A stretch of 64,000 bases of DNA, from NCBI GenBank assembly GCA_020630775.1, contig JAHDIN010000006.1, positions 1 to 64,000 of the forward strand, in the 5' to 3' direction. The DNA is from Saprospiraceae bacterium. GTDB taxonomy: Bacteria; Bacteroidota; Bacteroidia; Chitinophagales; Saprospiraceae. Numbering within the stretch: position 1 is the first letter of the stretch; each line of letters begins with the position of its first letter. A model generated the notes under the pieces. It saw only the letters and a program-made list of their open reading frames with translations. It was not told the origin of the DNA and searched no databases. The translations under genes and the position numbers were made by a program. This document shows positions 1-8,690 of this stretch, in pieces.

Positions 1-2
1 CA

Positions 3-1595
3 GACGGTGTTGATGGAGCACAAGGCCCAATTGGACCAGAGGGTCCACAAGGTCCGGCAGGAGCAGACGGTGTTGATGGAGCACAAGGCCCAATCGGTCC
101 AGAAGGTCCACAAGGTCCAGCAGGAGCTGATGGTGCAGATGGAGCACAAGGTCCAATCGGACCAGCAGGTCCACAGGGTCCAGCGGGAGCAGATGGAGTT
201 GATGGAGCACAAGGTCCAATCGGTCCAGAGGGTCCACAGGGTCCAGCAGGAGCAGACGGTGTTGATGGTGCACAAGGTCCAATCGGACCAGAGGGTCCGC
301 AAGGTCCAGCGGGAGCAGATGGAGTTGATGGTGCACAAGGCCCAATCGGTCCAGAAGGTCCACAAGGTCCAGCGGGAGCAGATGGAGTTGATGGTGCACA
401 AGGTCCAATCGGTCCAGAGGGTCCGCAAGGTCCAGCAGGAGCAGATGGTGCTGATGGTGCGCAAGGTCCAATCGGACCAGCAGGTCCACAGGGTCCAGCG
501 GGAGCAGATGGAGTTGATGGAGCACAAGGTCCAATCGGTCCAGAGGGTCCACAAGGTCCGGCAGGAGCGGATGGAGTTGATGGAGCTGATGGTGCGCAAG
601 GTCCAATCGGACCAGAAGGTCCACAGGGTCCAGCAGGAGCAGATGGAGTTGATGGAGCACAAGGTCCAATCGGACCAGAAGGTCCACAAGGTCCAGCAGG
701 AGCAGACGGTGTTGATGGTGCACAAGGCCCAATCGGTCCAGAGGGTCCACAAGGTCCAGCAGGAGCTGATGGTGCAGATGGAGCACAAGGTCCAATCGGT
801 CCAGAGGGTCCACAAGGTCCGGCAGGAGCAGACGGTGTTGATGGAGCACAAGGTCCAATCGGACCAGAAGGTCCACAGGGTCCAGCAGGAGCAGACGGTG
901 TTGATGGAGCACAAGGCCCAATTGGACCAGAGGGTCCACAAGGTCCAGCAGGAGCAGATGGAGTTGATGGTGCGCAAGGTCCAATCGGACCAGAAGGTCC
1001 AGCAGGAGCAGATGGTGCTGATGGTGCGCAAGGTCCTATCGGACCAGAAGGTCCACAAGGTCCAGTCGGTCCAGAAGGTCCGCAAGGTCCAGCTGGGACT
1101 GGAGGTACAACGTCAGCAATGGTTGATCTTATCGGCCCAGGACATGATATAGCTGAACATGAAGATGGTAATGGGAATACTGTTATTATTTATGAAACAA
1201 TAACTACTTTAGAAAGAGATGGTAATATGTTAGTTTACACAGATGAAGCAGGAAATGTAACAGAGATTCCAGTAAATGGTAATGGAAATGGTGGTGGAGG
1301 AAATTTTACAAGTCCTTCAAGTTCTAGTAAAGCTCCGGATCAAGTTCTGTGTTATGCTATTTCAACAAATACATTGAACGGATCGATTGTAGGAGAAATC
1401 AAAACTTTCATTCATCAAATAAAATTACCTACAGGTTGGTTGTTTTGCGATGGTAGAATTTTGTCGATTAAATCTTATCCTGAATTATTTGCTCTAATCG
1501 GAAATAAATTCGGTGGTGATGGTAAGACTACTTTTGCATTACCAAATTATAATATCAATGATAATAGCGTTGTAGAAAGTGGTGAAAAAAACTAA
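3..1595 (+). CDS. Collagen-like repeat protein with C-terminal phage tail collar domain (5' truncated)
   Basis: The frame starting at base 3 is open from the window edge. It encodes about 370 residues of Gly-X-Y triplets with a 21-residue (63 nt) period of the type GPE-GPQ-GPA-GAD-GVD-GAQ-GPI, roughly 17 near-identical copies. A non-repetitive part of about 160 residues follows, with a Gly/Asn/Ser-rich linker and a tail-collar domain (motifs LPTGWLFCDGRIL, GNKFGGDGKTTFALP). This domain is usual in phage tail fibres and in bacterial collagen-like surface proteins. The protein stops soon after FALP, so the collar domain lacks most of its usual C-terminal part. A surface stalk or fibre forming a collagen triple helix is the likely role (inference). 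The true N-terminus lies outside the window. It is the only plus-strand gene seen. The nucleotide repeats make assembly length uncertain. Confidence 0.88.
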   Translation, partial: DGVDGAQGPIGPEGPQGPAGADGVDGAQGPIGPEGPQGPAGADGADGAQGPIGPAGPQGPAGADGVDGAQGPIGPEGPQGPAGADGVDGAQGPIGPEGPQGPAGADGVDGAQGPIGPEGPQGPAGADGVDGAQGPIGPEGPQGPAGADGADGAQGPIGPAGPQGPAGADGVDGAQGPIGPEGPQGPAGADGVDGADGAQGPIGPEGPQGPAGADGVDGAQGPIGPEGPQGPAGADGVDGAQGPIGPEGPQGPAGADGADGAQGPIGPEGPQGPAGADGVDGAQGPIGPEGPQGPAGADGVDGAQGPIGPEGPQGPAGADGVDGAQGPIGPEGPAGADGADGAQGPIGPEGPQGPVGPEGPQGPAGTGGTTSAMVDLIGPGHDIAEHEDGNGNTVIIYETITTLERDGNMLVYTDEAGNVTEIPVNGNGNGGGGNFTSPSSSSKAPDQVLCYAISTNTLNGSIVGEIKTFIHQIKLPTGWLFCDGRILSIKSYPELFALIGNKFGGDGKTTFALPNYNINDNSVVESGEKN

Positions 1596-1620
1596 AAGTG
1601 TTGAGTTTATATCCTAGTTG

Positions 1621-1847
1621 TTATGTGCTAAATTCTTTATAGTCTATAGAAGGATCATAATCATGCTTATTAATTAATGCATGTAATTCACTTCGATCAT
1701 CTTTTGATTTAATTAGAGGGAAAAGTAATTGTAAATACCAAGGTTCGTTGATTTGTATTGTTTAACATTCATTTCGTTATTCTCATGATTTTTACTATTG
1801 CATGTGTGTAAAATAGTAATTAGACTCAATAGAAAAAGTGTATTCAT
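1621..1847 (-). pseudogene. Small lipoprotein gene broken by a frameshift
   Basis: The minus strand from the ATG at 1847 gives a clean lipoprotein signal (MNTLFLLSLITILHTCNSK, Cys after a hydrophobic stretch). The frame then runs into a stop. Shifting frame by one base near 1755 gives a continuous tail ending at the TAA at 1621-1623 (INEPWYLQLLFPLIKSKDD, then a short acidic end). Together they would make a protein of about 75 residues. A single missing A in an A-run at the junction would explain it, as true decay or as a sequencing error. The function is unknown. Confidence 0.5.
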
Positions 1848-1872
1848 GAAAGGCAGCTCTTTAAACAAAGGG

Positions 1873-2520
1873 TTATTTATAGTATGTGAGTGTTCTTTGT
1901 TCTGTGACTATCGTTTCGACTCTTTCGTATTTTCTTTCAATCCAGTGGCCTTGCTCATTGTATTTATAATCTGTATAAAGCGTTAATGAGTTGAACTCTT
2001 CGTTGTTGGTATATTTAAACGATTCCAAAATGGGAATACTGTTGTTCTTTATTATTTCTAAATTGAAGATAACTTCCCCCTTATCATTTGTTAGTGTTTG
2101 GAATTCTTTTTTACAACCTTCATAACTTATTTCAAGAAGGTATTGATTGTCTCCTTTTATTTGCATGGGTCGTCCATTGTCATCATTTTTTAAAACATAA
2201 TTGGTGTCTATTACAGCTTCTTCTGTGTAAGGATCGCGTGTATGAATGATGGTTTGTTTTAGATTCTTAGCGATATAAACTAATTCGATTAATTCCGGTT
2301 GATCTTGAATCCTACGCAAAGGTCGTCCAATGCTATCATACTCAATAGTTTGAAAATCGGGTAGCGTATCTCCCAATTCATTAATCACCCTGGTCTTTGC
2401 AGTTTTAATTCCAATGTCATGAAAACAGGGTGGTGCGATATCAACTTGGGCACTACAAGGATGGAGAATTAAAAAAGAAGCACTGATGAAAAATAAATGG
2501 AAGTAGGATAGTCTATTCAT
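1873..2520 (-). CDS. Secreted protein with YD/Rhs-like repeat character, unknown function
   Basis: The protein has 215 residues. It begins with a signal peptide ending near LILHPCSAQ, so it is exported to the periplasm or surface. Short strands of the form IEYDSIGRPLRR, VLKNDDNGRPMQI and YKYNEQGHWIER recall the degenerate YD/Rhs-type repeats common in Bacteroidota secreted proteins, where Tyr/Asp-Gly turns alternate with beta strands. I see no catalytic motif. The start is an ATG at 2520. It is followed 51 bp upstream on the same strand by the propeller lipoprotein gene, so the two may be co-transcribed. I do not recognise a named family. Confidence 0.75.
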   Translation of the reverse strand: MNRLSYFHLFFISASFLILHPCSAQVDIAPPCFHDIGIKTAKTRVINELGDTLPDFQTIEYDSIGRPLRRIQDQPELIELVYIAKNLKQTIIHTRDPYTEEAVIDTNYVLKNDDNGRPMQIKGDNQYLLEISYEGCKKEFQTLTNDKGEVIFNLEIIKNNSIPILESFKYTNNEEFNSLTLYTDYKYNEQGHWIERKYERVETIVTEQRTLTYYK

Positions 2521-2571
2521 ATAATGATTGTAAATGGATTTAAATTTATTCTAATTAATTGATAGATGTTG

Positions 2572-3651
2572 TTACCACGGTCCATTTTTGAGAACATTAA
2601 CGAATTGATTGTTTTCTAACCTAAAGGCCCCTCCATAACCAATAAACCAAAGTCGCTCTGATTGATCTTTGAGCATTTTAAATATGACAGGTCCTTTATT
2701 ATCTTCCTTTTTTATAAATTCTTGAAGTTCTTGATTCTCGTAAGTGTATAAATGATGCTGGTTGGCAACAAACCAAATTGTTCCGTTGGTATCTTCCATG
2801 ATGGAGCCTATACCTTTTCCAATTTTAATTTTTTCTTTAGTTATATTATTGAGTTTATTGTTGACTAATTGATAAAGGTGCTCTTTAGTTGAAATCCAGA
2901 TATGTCCTTTACTGTCTTCAAAAGTTTCATTAATGAAATTGGTTTTTATACCAAGCTTTTTTGAAGCGTTTGTTAGTGTTTTGTTTTTGTATGTATATAG
3001 ACCTGCGTTCGTGCATAACCAGATAGTGCCTTGGCTATCTTGATTTATATTTTGAACCATTTTAGTACTTGAAATTCCAAGTGTTGTGTCTCTAATGCCT
3101 TCGGGTAAGTCAAAGGGCGTGAATTTATTTCCGTCAAATATACATAGCCCGCCATACGTACCAATCCAAACTTGATTGTCAGCATCTACTTCTAAGCACC
3201 AGACATCATTATTTATCAAACCATGCGATTCATAATAGTTGGTGGTTGAGTCTCCATTTATAGAACTAATGCCGTCAGTATGGCCGAGCCAGATAGTTCC
3301 ATTTTTATCTTCTACAATATCTTTAATGGTGACACCTTTTCCTCTTTCGCATTTGATGTCATTTAGATGAATAAGCGTATCGCCTTCTAATTTAAATGCG
3401 CCATTCTGTGTACCGAACCATAGATGTCCTTTGCTGTCTTGAAATATAGTTCGGACAACTTGACTGATCTGTTGGTTATTTGAATAGATATTGTTTTCCA
3501 ATTGACCTGAGGTACTATTAAAATGAGATCCAGATTTTTCAGTGTTTGAGTTTTTATATGAAGACGGCTTTACCATATTGTCACATGATAAGGCATTGGA
3601 CATGATGATGGATCCAACTATTATATTAAGTATAAGTTTTCTGGGTTGCAC
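2572..3651 (-). CDS. Two-component-regulator-type beta-propeller lipoprotein
   Basis: This 359-residue protein has a lipoprotein signal (ends SNALSCD) and then about seven to eight propeller repeats. Each repeat carries the Reg_prop signature DSKGHLWFGT / DKNGTIWLGH / DNQVWIGTYGGL. In this family the repeats form a beta-propeller, usually the periplasmic sensor half of hybrid two-component systems. Here there is no transmembrane helix, kinase or HTH, so it is a stand-alone lipid-anchored propeller. The only workable start is GTG at 3651, because an in-frame stop lies just upstream. Similar proteins occur at 28386-29432 and 52640-53869. Its ligand is unknown. Confidence 0.85.
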   Translation of the reverse strand: MQPRKLILNIIVGSIIMSNALSCDNMVKPSSYKNSNTEKSGSHFNSTSGQLENNIYSNNQQISQVVRTIFQDSKGHLWFGTQNGAFKLEGDTLIHLNDIKCERGKGVTIKDIVEDKNGTIWLGHTDGISSINGDSTTNYYESHGLINNDVWCLEVDADNQVWIGTYGGLCIFDGNKFTPFDLPEGIRDTTLGISSTKMVQNINQDSQGTIWLCTNAGLYTYKNKTLTNASKKLGIKTNFINETFEDSKGHIWISTKEHLYQLVNNKLNNITKEKIKIGKGIGSIMEDTNGTIWFVANQHHLYTYENQELQEFIKKEDNKGPVIFKMLKDQSERLWFIGYGGAFRLENNQFVNVLKNGPW

Positions 3652-3722
3652 GTTATTCTTGATTTAGGGTTTTAGTCAATTCTATTTAGGTGTTTAAAAT
3701 GAAATAGGACATTTGCTGGATT

Positions 3723-4388
3723 TCAGTCTAAACTATGTGGGCTATTAGGTATTTGTATATTTAATTTTTTTGCTTCTTTAAGAAGCCATTCTTTATGATT
3801 CTCATTCTCTACCGTATTGTAATATTCGATATAGAGTTGCTTGCCTTCAGAATCACCATTTAATAATTTGATGATGGCAATTTGGAGTTTGGCCGTATTT
3901 GACAATTGGTAAAGTTGAGATATAGGTTCCCAATTAGAATATATTTTAAGCCGACTATTTAATTGATTGAGAAATTTTAATGCATTGTTTTCCAAGAGAT
4001 CAATTATGCGTTTAATTTGATCTTCAAGATAATTGGGTTTTAATTCCCACCAAAGATCCTTGCCATCGTCGACTAATGCGCCAACTCTTGTACGTAATTG
4101 ACAATCATATTCTTGGTATATTCTTTTGTGCTTATCAAAAACATGAAAGTAATATTCAGGCACACATATCCCAATGTTAACTGTAAAATGTCCATACAAA
4201 TTGGGTCTTAGTCCAGGAATCTCAGCTCCGAATTCATATCTGCCACTTTGAAAATTGATGACTTCTATTAGACCATCTGCGCTTACTCTATTAAAAGTGC
4301 GACCGTTTTTTTTAAAGCCTAAGGTCTTTAAAAGTGTCTTATGAATAGTTGATTGTAAATGATCTAATAATTGTTTTGAATCTTTCAA
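3723..4388 (-). CDS. DUF4304 domain protein
   Basis: The protein has 221 residues and no signal peptide, so it is cytoplasmic. Its N-terminal 120 residues fit the DUF4304 pattern (TLGFKKNGRTFNRVS, then LIEVINFQSGRY and FTVNIGICVPEYY). That family is of unknown function and is common in accessory regions. The C-terminal part is helical. The start is TTG at 4388; no ATG is available near the conserved N-terminus. Confidence 0.75.
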   Translation of the reverse strand: MKDSKQLLDHLQSTIHKTLLKTLGFKKNGRTFNRVSADGLIEVINFQSGRYEFGAEIPGLRPNLYGHFTVNIGICVPEYYFHVFDKHKRIYQEYDCQLRTRVGALVDDGKDLWWELKPNYLEDQIKRIIDLLENNALKFLNQLNSRLKIYSNWEPISQLYQLSNTAKLQIAIIKLLNGDSEGKQLYIEYYNTVENENHKEWLLKEAKKLNIQIPNSPHSLD

Positions 4389-4420
4389 TTTGTCTGTCTT
4401 GCAAAAGGCCTAAAGTATAA

Positions 4421-4457
4421 ATAAAAAAAGAGAACTCCTTATTGAAAGAATTCTCTT
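4421..4457 (-). terminator. Probable rho-independent terminator
   Basis: A 7-bp perfect stem AAGAGAA/TTCTCTT (4428-4434 and 4451-4457) is followed on the minus strand by a run of seven T. It sits about 60 bp downstream of the stop of the 4519-5004 gene, where a minus-strand terminator is expected. Confidence 0.55.
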
Positions 4458-4518
4458 CAAAGTATTTATAAATTAAGCAGCATTTCAACTAATTAAACTT
4501 CTATCATTTTGCTGTGGC

Positions 4519-5004
4519 TTATTCATCAGTATCAGCTACAGCTTTCTTTTGCATATACCAACTCATGTTGAGTAATATATCTATGTGCTTTTTATATTTC
4601 AATTCTTTGGCTCTTCCAAAGGTATGATTGATGTTATGTTTACCAAAGGATACATAGCATGACGATGTTTGGTTTCTGTGATTAACAACAACTTGTGACC
4701 CGTCGGTATTGACTATGGTAGATGATGCGCCATTGTAAGTCACAGTGGAGGCAGTCCCATCAATTAAAATCAAATTGGCTGTATTGTCTATAAAGTCAAT
4801 AGAAGATTGTGTGCCGTCGGGATTAAAAAGTCTGGCGGAGTTGCCGCTTATGTAAATACTAGATCGAGAATTATCATAATTCTTTACAGAAATGTTATTC
4901 CCATAGTGATAAACATTAGTGTTATCATGATTTCTTTCCGAGTTTTGTGAAAACCCTTGAGTGAATACAAATGATAACAAAAGGAATAGAAGTTGTGATT
5001 TCAT
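4519..5004 (-). CDS. Secreted beta-repeat protein, unknown function
   Basis: The 161-residue protein starts with a signal peptide (MKSQLLFLLLSFVFTQGFSQ). A stretch of short degenerate repeats about 14-15 residues long follows (SIYISGNSARLFNPDGTQSS, FIDNTANLILIDGTAS, NGASSTIVNTDGSQ), which suggests a small beta-solenoid or hairpin stack. The C-terminal 45 residues are charged and helical. No family is recognised. A long inverted repeat lies just upstream of the start (5032-5077) and a terminator lies downstream, so it looks monocistronic. Confidence 0.7.
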   Translation of the reverse strand: MKSQLLFLLLSFVFTQGFSQNSERNHDNTNVYHYGNNISVKNYDNSRSSIYISGNSARLFNPDGTQSSIDFIDNTANLILIDGTASTVTYNGASSTIVNTDGSQVVVNHRNQTSSCYVSFGKHNINHTFGRAKELKYKKHIDILLNMSWYMQKKAVADTDE

Positions 5005-5031
5005 GTTGTATTTATTTTAGAGGTTTGTAAT

Positions 5032-5077
5032 AAAAAATGTTAGTATTACTAATATGTATGTAAGTATAACATTTTTT
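5032..5077. repeat. 11-bp perfect inverted repeat upstream of a start codon
   Basis: AAAAAATGTTA (5032-5042) is exactly complementary to TAACATTTTTT (5067-5077), with a 24-nt spacer. It lies 28 bp upstream of the ATG at 5004. It could be an operator, a 5' UTR hairpin or a bidirectional terminator. The sequence alone does not decide. Confidence 0.5.
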
Positions 5078-5202
5078 ATTGAATATATGTTTATCTTTTA
5101 GTAATTATTGCACATTTTATTTACAAGTTATCAAGCTAATACGCTGTGCTTCTATTTGTTTGGTAAAGTAAAAGATTATCGTTTCGGTAATTAAGAATTA
5201 TA

Positions 5203-6147
5203 TTATCTCTGTTTGAACCAAATGACTTCACTATTATTGTCGATAATGAGATTGAATTTTTCAATGATGCGCATACCTAGCAATCCATCATACATATCAT
5301 GCAGTCCAAGCGCGCCTTTTTTATCTTTTCCTATTTCTATTGTATCTGCTTTTATTTGAATATTTGAAAGCTCTACTTGTTTTATGGGTAAATAACAAGA
5401 AGTGGATATGCCACCCATGCCTGAAACGGAATCTTCTTCACAAGCTATATGCTCAAAGAAAAGATTTTCTTCAATACCTTTTTTATGAGTAAGCGAAATG
5501 CCCCTTCCAGAACCAGTGTCAAAAATTAAATGACAATTTATCGAGCTTTCAGTATTAATATCAATGGCGGCCAATACAATGGGTTTCCTATAATTTGAAT
5601 TATACTGAAGTCTAGTATATAGCTCCATATCTTTTACAGATATACTATCCAACAATTCGAAGGTCGCCTTGTCAAAATCGATTTTTAATAAGTGATCGTT
5701 GAAAATATCTGCACCTATAATGCCATCAATTTTATGGTTCAAAACTTTACTAAAAATGGAGTCTAAAGGCATGACTCTTAATTCCAGATCTTTAAATGTT
5801 TTGTTGTTTATCTCAAGACTAATGTCAGAAGTTGATTGAAATTTCGTTTTATTTTCACCTACACCATAGGCATAGTGCGCCTCCTTTGAGATATTCGATG
5901 TTAGTTGATTTTTGGATAGAAATGTTTTATCTAGTATTAAGCCATTTGCACCAGTATCGAATAAGAAAATACCATCTATTGTGTCATTAATTTTGCCTTT
6001 TATGTATATGTGACTTGTTAACTCTAGATTTTTATTTTCTTGTATGGATTTAATCTCATTTTCGAACTGGAAATTCTTCTGTTTTTGATCTATGTGACAA
6101 GCGAATAAGCTTATTATAATTGTAAAATAGAAAAGGAGTTGTTTCAT
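5203..6147 (-). CDS. Retropepsin-like aspartyl protease, lipoprotein
   Basis: From the ATG at 6147 the protein has 314 residues and starts with a lipoprotein signal (MKQLLFYFTIIISLFAC). A longer frame to 6201 would bury that signal behind 18 polar residues and overlap the neighbour. Two aspartyl-protease half-sites are visible: FLFDTGANGLILD in the N-terminal half and LIFDTGSGRGISLT in the C-terminal half. Flap-type glycines lie between them (KIDGIIGADIF) and at the end (YDGLLGMRIIE). This is the bacterial gag-asp/pepsin-like fold of Bacteroidota periplasmic proteases. The substrate is unknown. Confidence 0.85.
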   Translation of the reverse strand: MKQLLFYFTIIISLFACHIDQKQKNFQFENEIKSIQENKNLELTSHIYIKGKINDTIDGIFLFDTGANGLILDKTFLSKNQLTSNISKEAHYAYGVGENKTKFQSTSDISLEINNKTFKDLELRVMPLDSIFSKVLNHKIDGIIGADIFNDHLLKIDFDKATFELLDSISVKDMELYTRLQYNSNYRKPIVLAAIDINTESSINCHLIFDTGSGRGISLTHKKGIEENLFFEHIACEEDSVSGMGGISTSCYLPIKQVELSNIQIKADTIEIGKDKKGALGLHDMYDGLLGMRIIEKFNLIIDNNSEVIWFKQR

Positions 6148-6175
6148 GATTGGAGAACTATTGTTTTTTAAATTT

Positions 6176-7159
6176 TCATTTGTTTTGATGTCTGGTTTCA
6201 ACTCTTCTTTTAAGTACCCCCAAAATATTATTCTGAATATCTCTCATTATGAGTTTACTCCAAAATCCACTGTATAAATTAAAATTTGTTGAGAGTCTAA
6301 ATTCTGAGGTTAGATCTATACGGTAGGTGTTGGGTTCTGATAAAGGAGTAATTTCATAACAGCCATTCAAAACATCAAAATAGGCACCACCTACCAGGAC
6401 ATGTTCGTCAAGGGCTTTAGGCGGAATAGCGTTGGGGTCAGCGACAATAGAAAATTTAAGTTTCCTGTTCTCTATCATTTCAGTTACCGTTTCCGTAAAG
6501 AAAAGTCCTCGATCAAATTTGGCTATTCGTATGCCGCCGACTGCAACCGTGTCAAGGGTAGCTTCCAATGGCCTAGGGAATCCCATTAATTGAAATAACG
6601 ATCTTTGATTTTCATCTTCTTCAATATAATAGACTCTAGTAATGTTATCCCATATTTGAGCTTCACCTCCAGTTACAATTATACTTGTCTTCTCATTAAA
6701 TACTTTTTCTTTCAATCCTAACTGTTGTTCTAATGGCGCTAAGATTATGGGTAATAAAATGAGCAAGGAAATTTTAGCATGGTTGTCGGTTCTTCTAAAC
6801 ATTTTAATACCGATGAATCCACCTATGAAAGCAAGGATGGCAAATACTGGTATAGCCATAATAGCACAGATTAATCCTTCCAATTCGAAGAGGATCGTAA
6901 TGAGCACAAACCCTAGTATGGAAAAGATCGGCATGCTCAGTGAAACAGAACGAAATGCACTCTTAACCTCTCTATGTTTATAAGTTGTAATTACACCAAT
7001 GATAATAGGTACTAAGAACATAAAGCTTAGTGTCATCAAACCTGAAGTTTTAAACTCCAAGACATTATACTCTAATTCAATTATACCTCGTGCAACCAAT
7101 CCGTATATGATACCATAAATAACCCCTTTGATATTTTTTGAAATGTTTCGTTCTTCCAT
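6176..7159 (-). CDS. Membrane protein with C-terminal SRPBCC-like domain
   Basis: The N-terminal 150 of 327 residues hold four to five hydrophobic segments (for example LMTLSFMFLVPIIIGVITTY and ICAIMAIPVFAILAFIGG). The C-terminal 170 residues form a soluble domain resembling SRPBCC/START-like proteins (FPRPLEATLDTVAVGGIRIA, PPKALDEHVLVGG, then a long terminal helix ending in VLKRRVETR). Such domains bind small hydrophobic ligands, but the ligand cannot be read here. Its stop codon lies 28 bp from the downstream protease gene start, so they are probably one transcript. Confidence 0.65.
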   Translation of the reverse strand: MEERNISKNIKGVIYGIIYGLVARGIIELEYNVLEFKTSGLMTLSFMFLVPIIIGVITTYKHREVKSAFRSVSLSMPIFSILGFVLITILFELEGLICAIMAIPVFAILAFIGGFIGIKMFRRTDNHAKISLLILLPIILAPLEQQLGLKEKVFNEKTSIIVTGGEAQIWDNITRVYYIEEDENQRSLFQLMGFPRPLEATLDTVAVGGIRIAKFDRGLFFTETVTEMIENRKLKFSIVADPNAIPPKALDEHVLVGGAYFDVLNGCYEITPLSEPNTYRIDLTSEFRLSTNFNLYSGFWSKLIMRDIQNNILGVLKRRVETRHQNK

Positions 7160-7201
7160 AATTATTAGTGGTGCATTAATTTGTAGCTCACAACATGGAT
7201 G

Positions 7202-8539
7202 CTAATTTTTGAAAAAAGGAATTTCAATAATCTTGTCTTTTTTTAAGTTTTTCTCTTTGGAGGTTTTTATGTAGATGCTCAAGGTATGTTTGCCTTTCGG
7301 TAAATTGTTGATATTAATACCTGTCAAAATGCCTTTTTCAGAAGCGTTAGGATGCTGGTAAAAGACATAGTCTAAGGCGTCTAGTATGTTGTCATCTATA
7401 GCTATTTCATACATTTTTGAAATGCAGTCTATAGAAGTTTCAACTTTACTTCTATGGATTTCAGGACTTACTTTTTCATAGTAATCATCATTAGTACTGA
7501 CTCTTAATGTATTGAAAGGTCTTATGGTATATGGTTGACGATCATAAGAGGTAATTTCGGGGCACAATGATTTAATCAAAGCATTTGTCTTTTCATTATC
7601 ATTTACTCTCAAGAATAATTTAATCGTTTCATTTTCTTCAAAAAATAATTTATTTATGGATGCATCTTTGATAAGTGATTTATCTCTTAAGCTGTCATAG
7701 TAATTTTCGATAACCCAATTTGACCTGTCTTCTTTTTTAGGTATGTAAATATATTTCTTGTAGTCAATTGCGTTGCCGACAAATGCGAGTAGAAACATAT
7801 AGGGCAACATTAAAAGCATATAGGTCCTGCCCAGCTTAGTACTTATGAAATTATAATGTATGGGCCTGTAGAGAAAGGAAAGTGAAAGCGTGTTGTAGAT
7901 TTTATAAAATGGATAGTAAACTGAAGAGAATTTTTTAGCCTTTTTTAATTCACCAATGGTGAGAAAGTCAATGAAATTTAATATTGCACTTATTGTCAAG
8001 ACAATCAATAAAATATTTAGAACAGGTTCTAGAATTGAATTATTCAATATTTGCCATCCGAAGAAATTTAAGCTTTGGAATATTGTGATGAAAAATGAAA
8101 ATGAAAAGAAATGAAAAGCCATTAAAAATGAGTAGCTGAAAATAATACTACAAATGCTTTCTAATTTTTGAATATAGTCATCAAAGCTTCCAACATTATT
8201 TTTTAAAAAGCGATCAAATTTATGTCCGTAATCAAACGATTCATAACGGATGTCAGTTGATATAGACCTTAATCCAATGCAGCCAATCCATAATCCTCTC
8301 AAAAATATATGGACGATTAAATTTGATTTTAGGAATAGGAGTATGGGGACTATTATTGCTACTACAAATGCAAAATTAAATCCTTCACTAGACTGATACT
8401 TCATGATCAAATCGGGGACCTTGTCGTCAAAACTGTTGATGATGAAAAGCAGTATACTAGATATGATTAACTCCAACTGCCAACTATCTTGTTGTAGTTT
8501 ATCTAGCCACGATTGTATAGTGCTTTTGTTTTCGTTCAT
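7202..8539 (-). CDS. Multi-pass membrane protein with C-terminal soluble domain, unknown function
   Basis: In 445 residues I see about five membrane segments in the first 270, including IISSILLFIINSF, FAFVVAIIVPILLFL, a Phe-rich double segment near 140 and LLMLPYMFLLAFVGNAI. The last 170 residues are polar and probably extracytoplasmic; they end in beta-rich sequence (KGKHTLSIYIKTSKEKN). No enzyme motif is seen. The start is ATG at 8539 and the stop is TAG. Confidence 0.65.
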   Translation of the reverse strand: MNENKSTIQSWLDKLQQDSWQLELIISSILLFIINSFDDKVPDLIMKYQSSEGFNFAFVVAIIVPILLFLKSNLIVHIFLRGLWIGCIGLRSISTDIRYESFDYGHKFDRFLKNNVGSFDDYIQKLESICSIIFSYSFLMAFHFFSFSFFITIFQSLNFFGWQILNNSILEPVLNILLIVLTISAILNFIDFLTIGELKKAKKFSSVYYPFYKIYNTLSLSFLYRPIHYNFISTKLGRTYMLLMLPYMFLLAFVGNAIDYKKYIYIPKKEDRSNWVIENYYDSLRDKSLIKDASINKLFFEENETIKLFLRVNDNEKTNALIKSLCPEITSYDRQPYTIRPFNTLRVSTNDDYYEKVSPEIHRSKVETSIDCISKMYEIAIDDNILDALDYVFYQHPNASEKGILTGININNLPKGKHTLSIYIKTSKEKNLKKDKIIEIPFFKN

Positions 8540-8545
8540 TCGTTA

Positions 8546-8592
8546 CTTAGCGACGTCAATTTATACCAGCTCAGGCACGTGATGTCGTTAAG
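8546..8592. repeat. Imperfect 12-bp inverted repeat in intergenic gap
   Basis: CTTAGCGACGTC (8546-8557) pairs with GATGTCGTTAAG (8581-8592) at 10 of 12 positions across a 23-nt spacer. The spacer ends in CTCAGGCACG, and the same 10-mer occurs at 60579-60588 beside another palindrome. It lies between the 8691-9143 gene and the next gene downstream. It could be a terminator, an attC-like element or a REP-like element. Confidence 0.4.
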
Positions 8593-8690
8593 GTAATGAA
8601 ATTTTGTCAATGCATGGAATCCAACTTGTTGACTTAATATGATATCTTAAAGAACAATTTGTATATACTATCAATGGTAGCAAATAAAGG

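Noticed and set aside
7-1152. 381-codon plus-strand frame rich in Gln, Val and Lys
   Set aside because: It is the +1 shadow of the collagen-like repeats. The frame starting at base 3 gives Gly-X-Y triplets and joins the tail-collar domain, so the longer-looking ORF is false.
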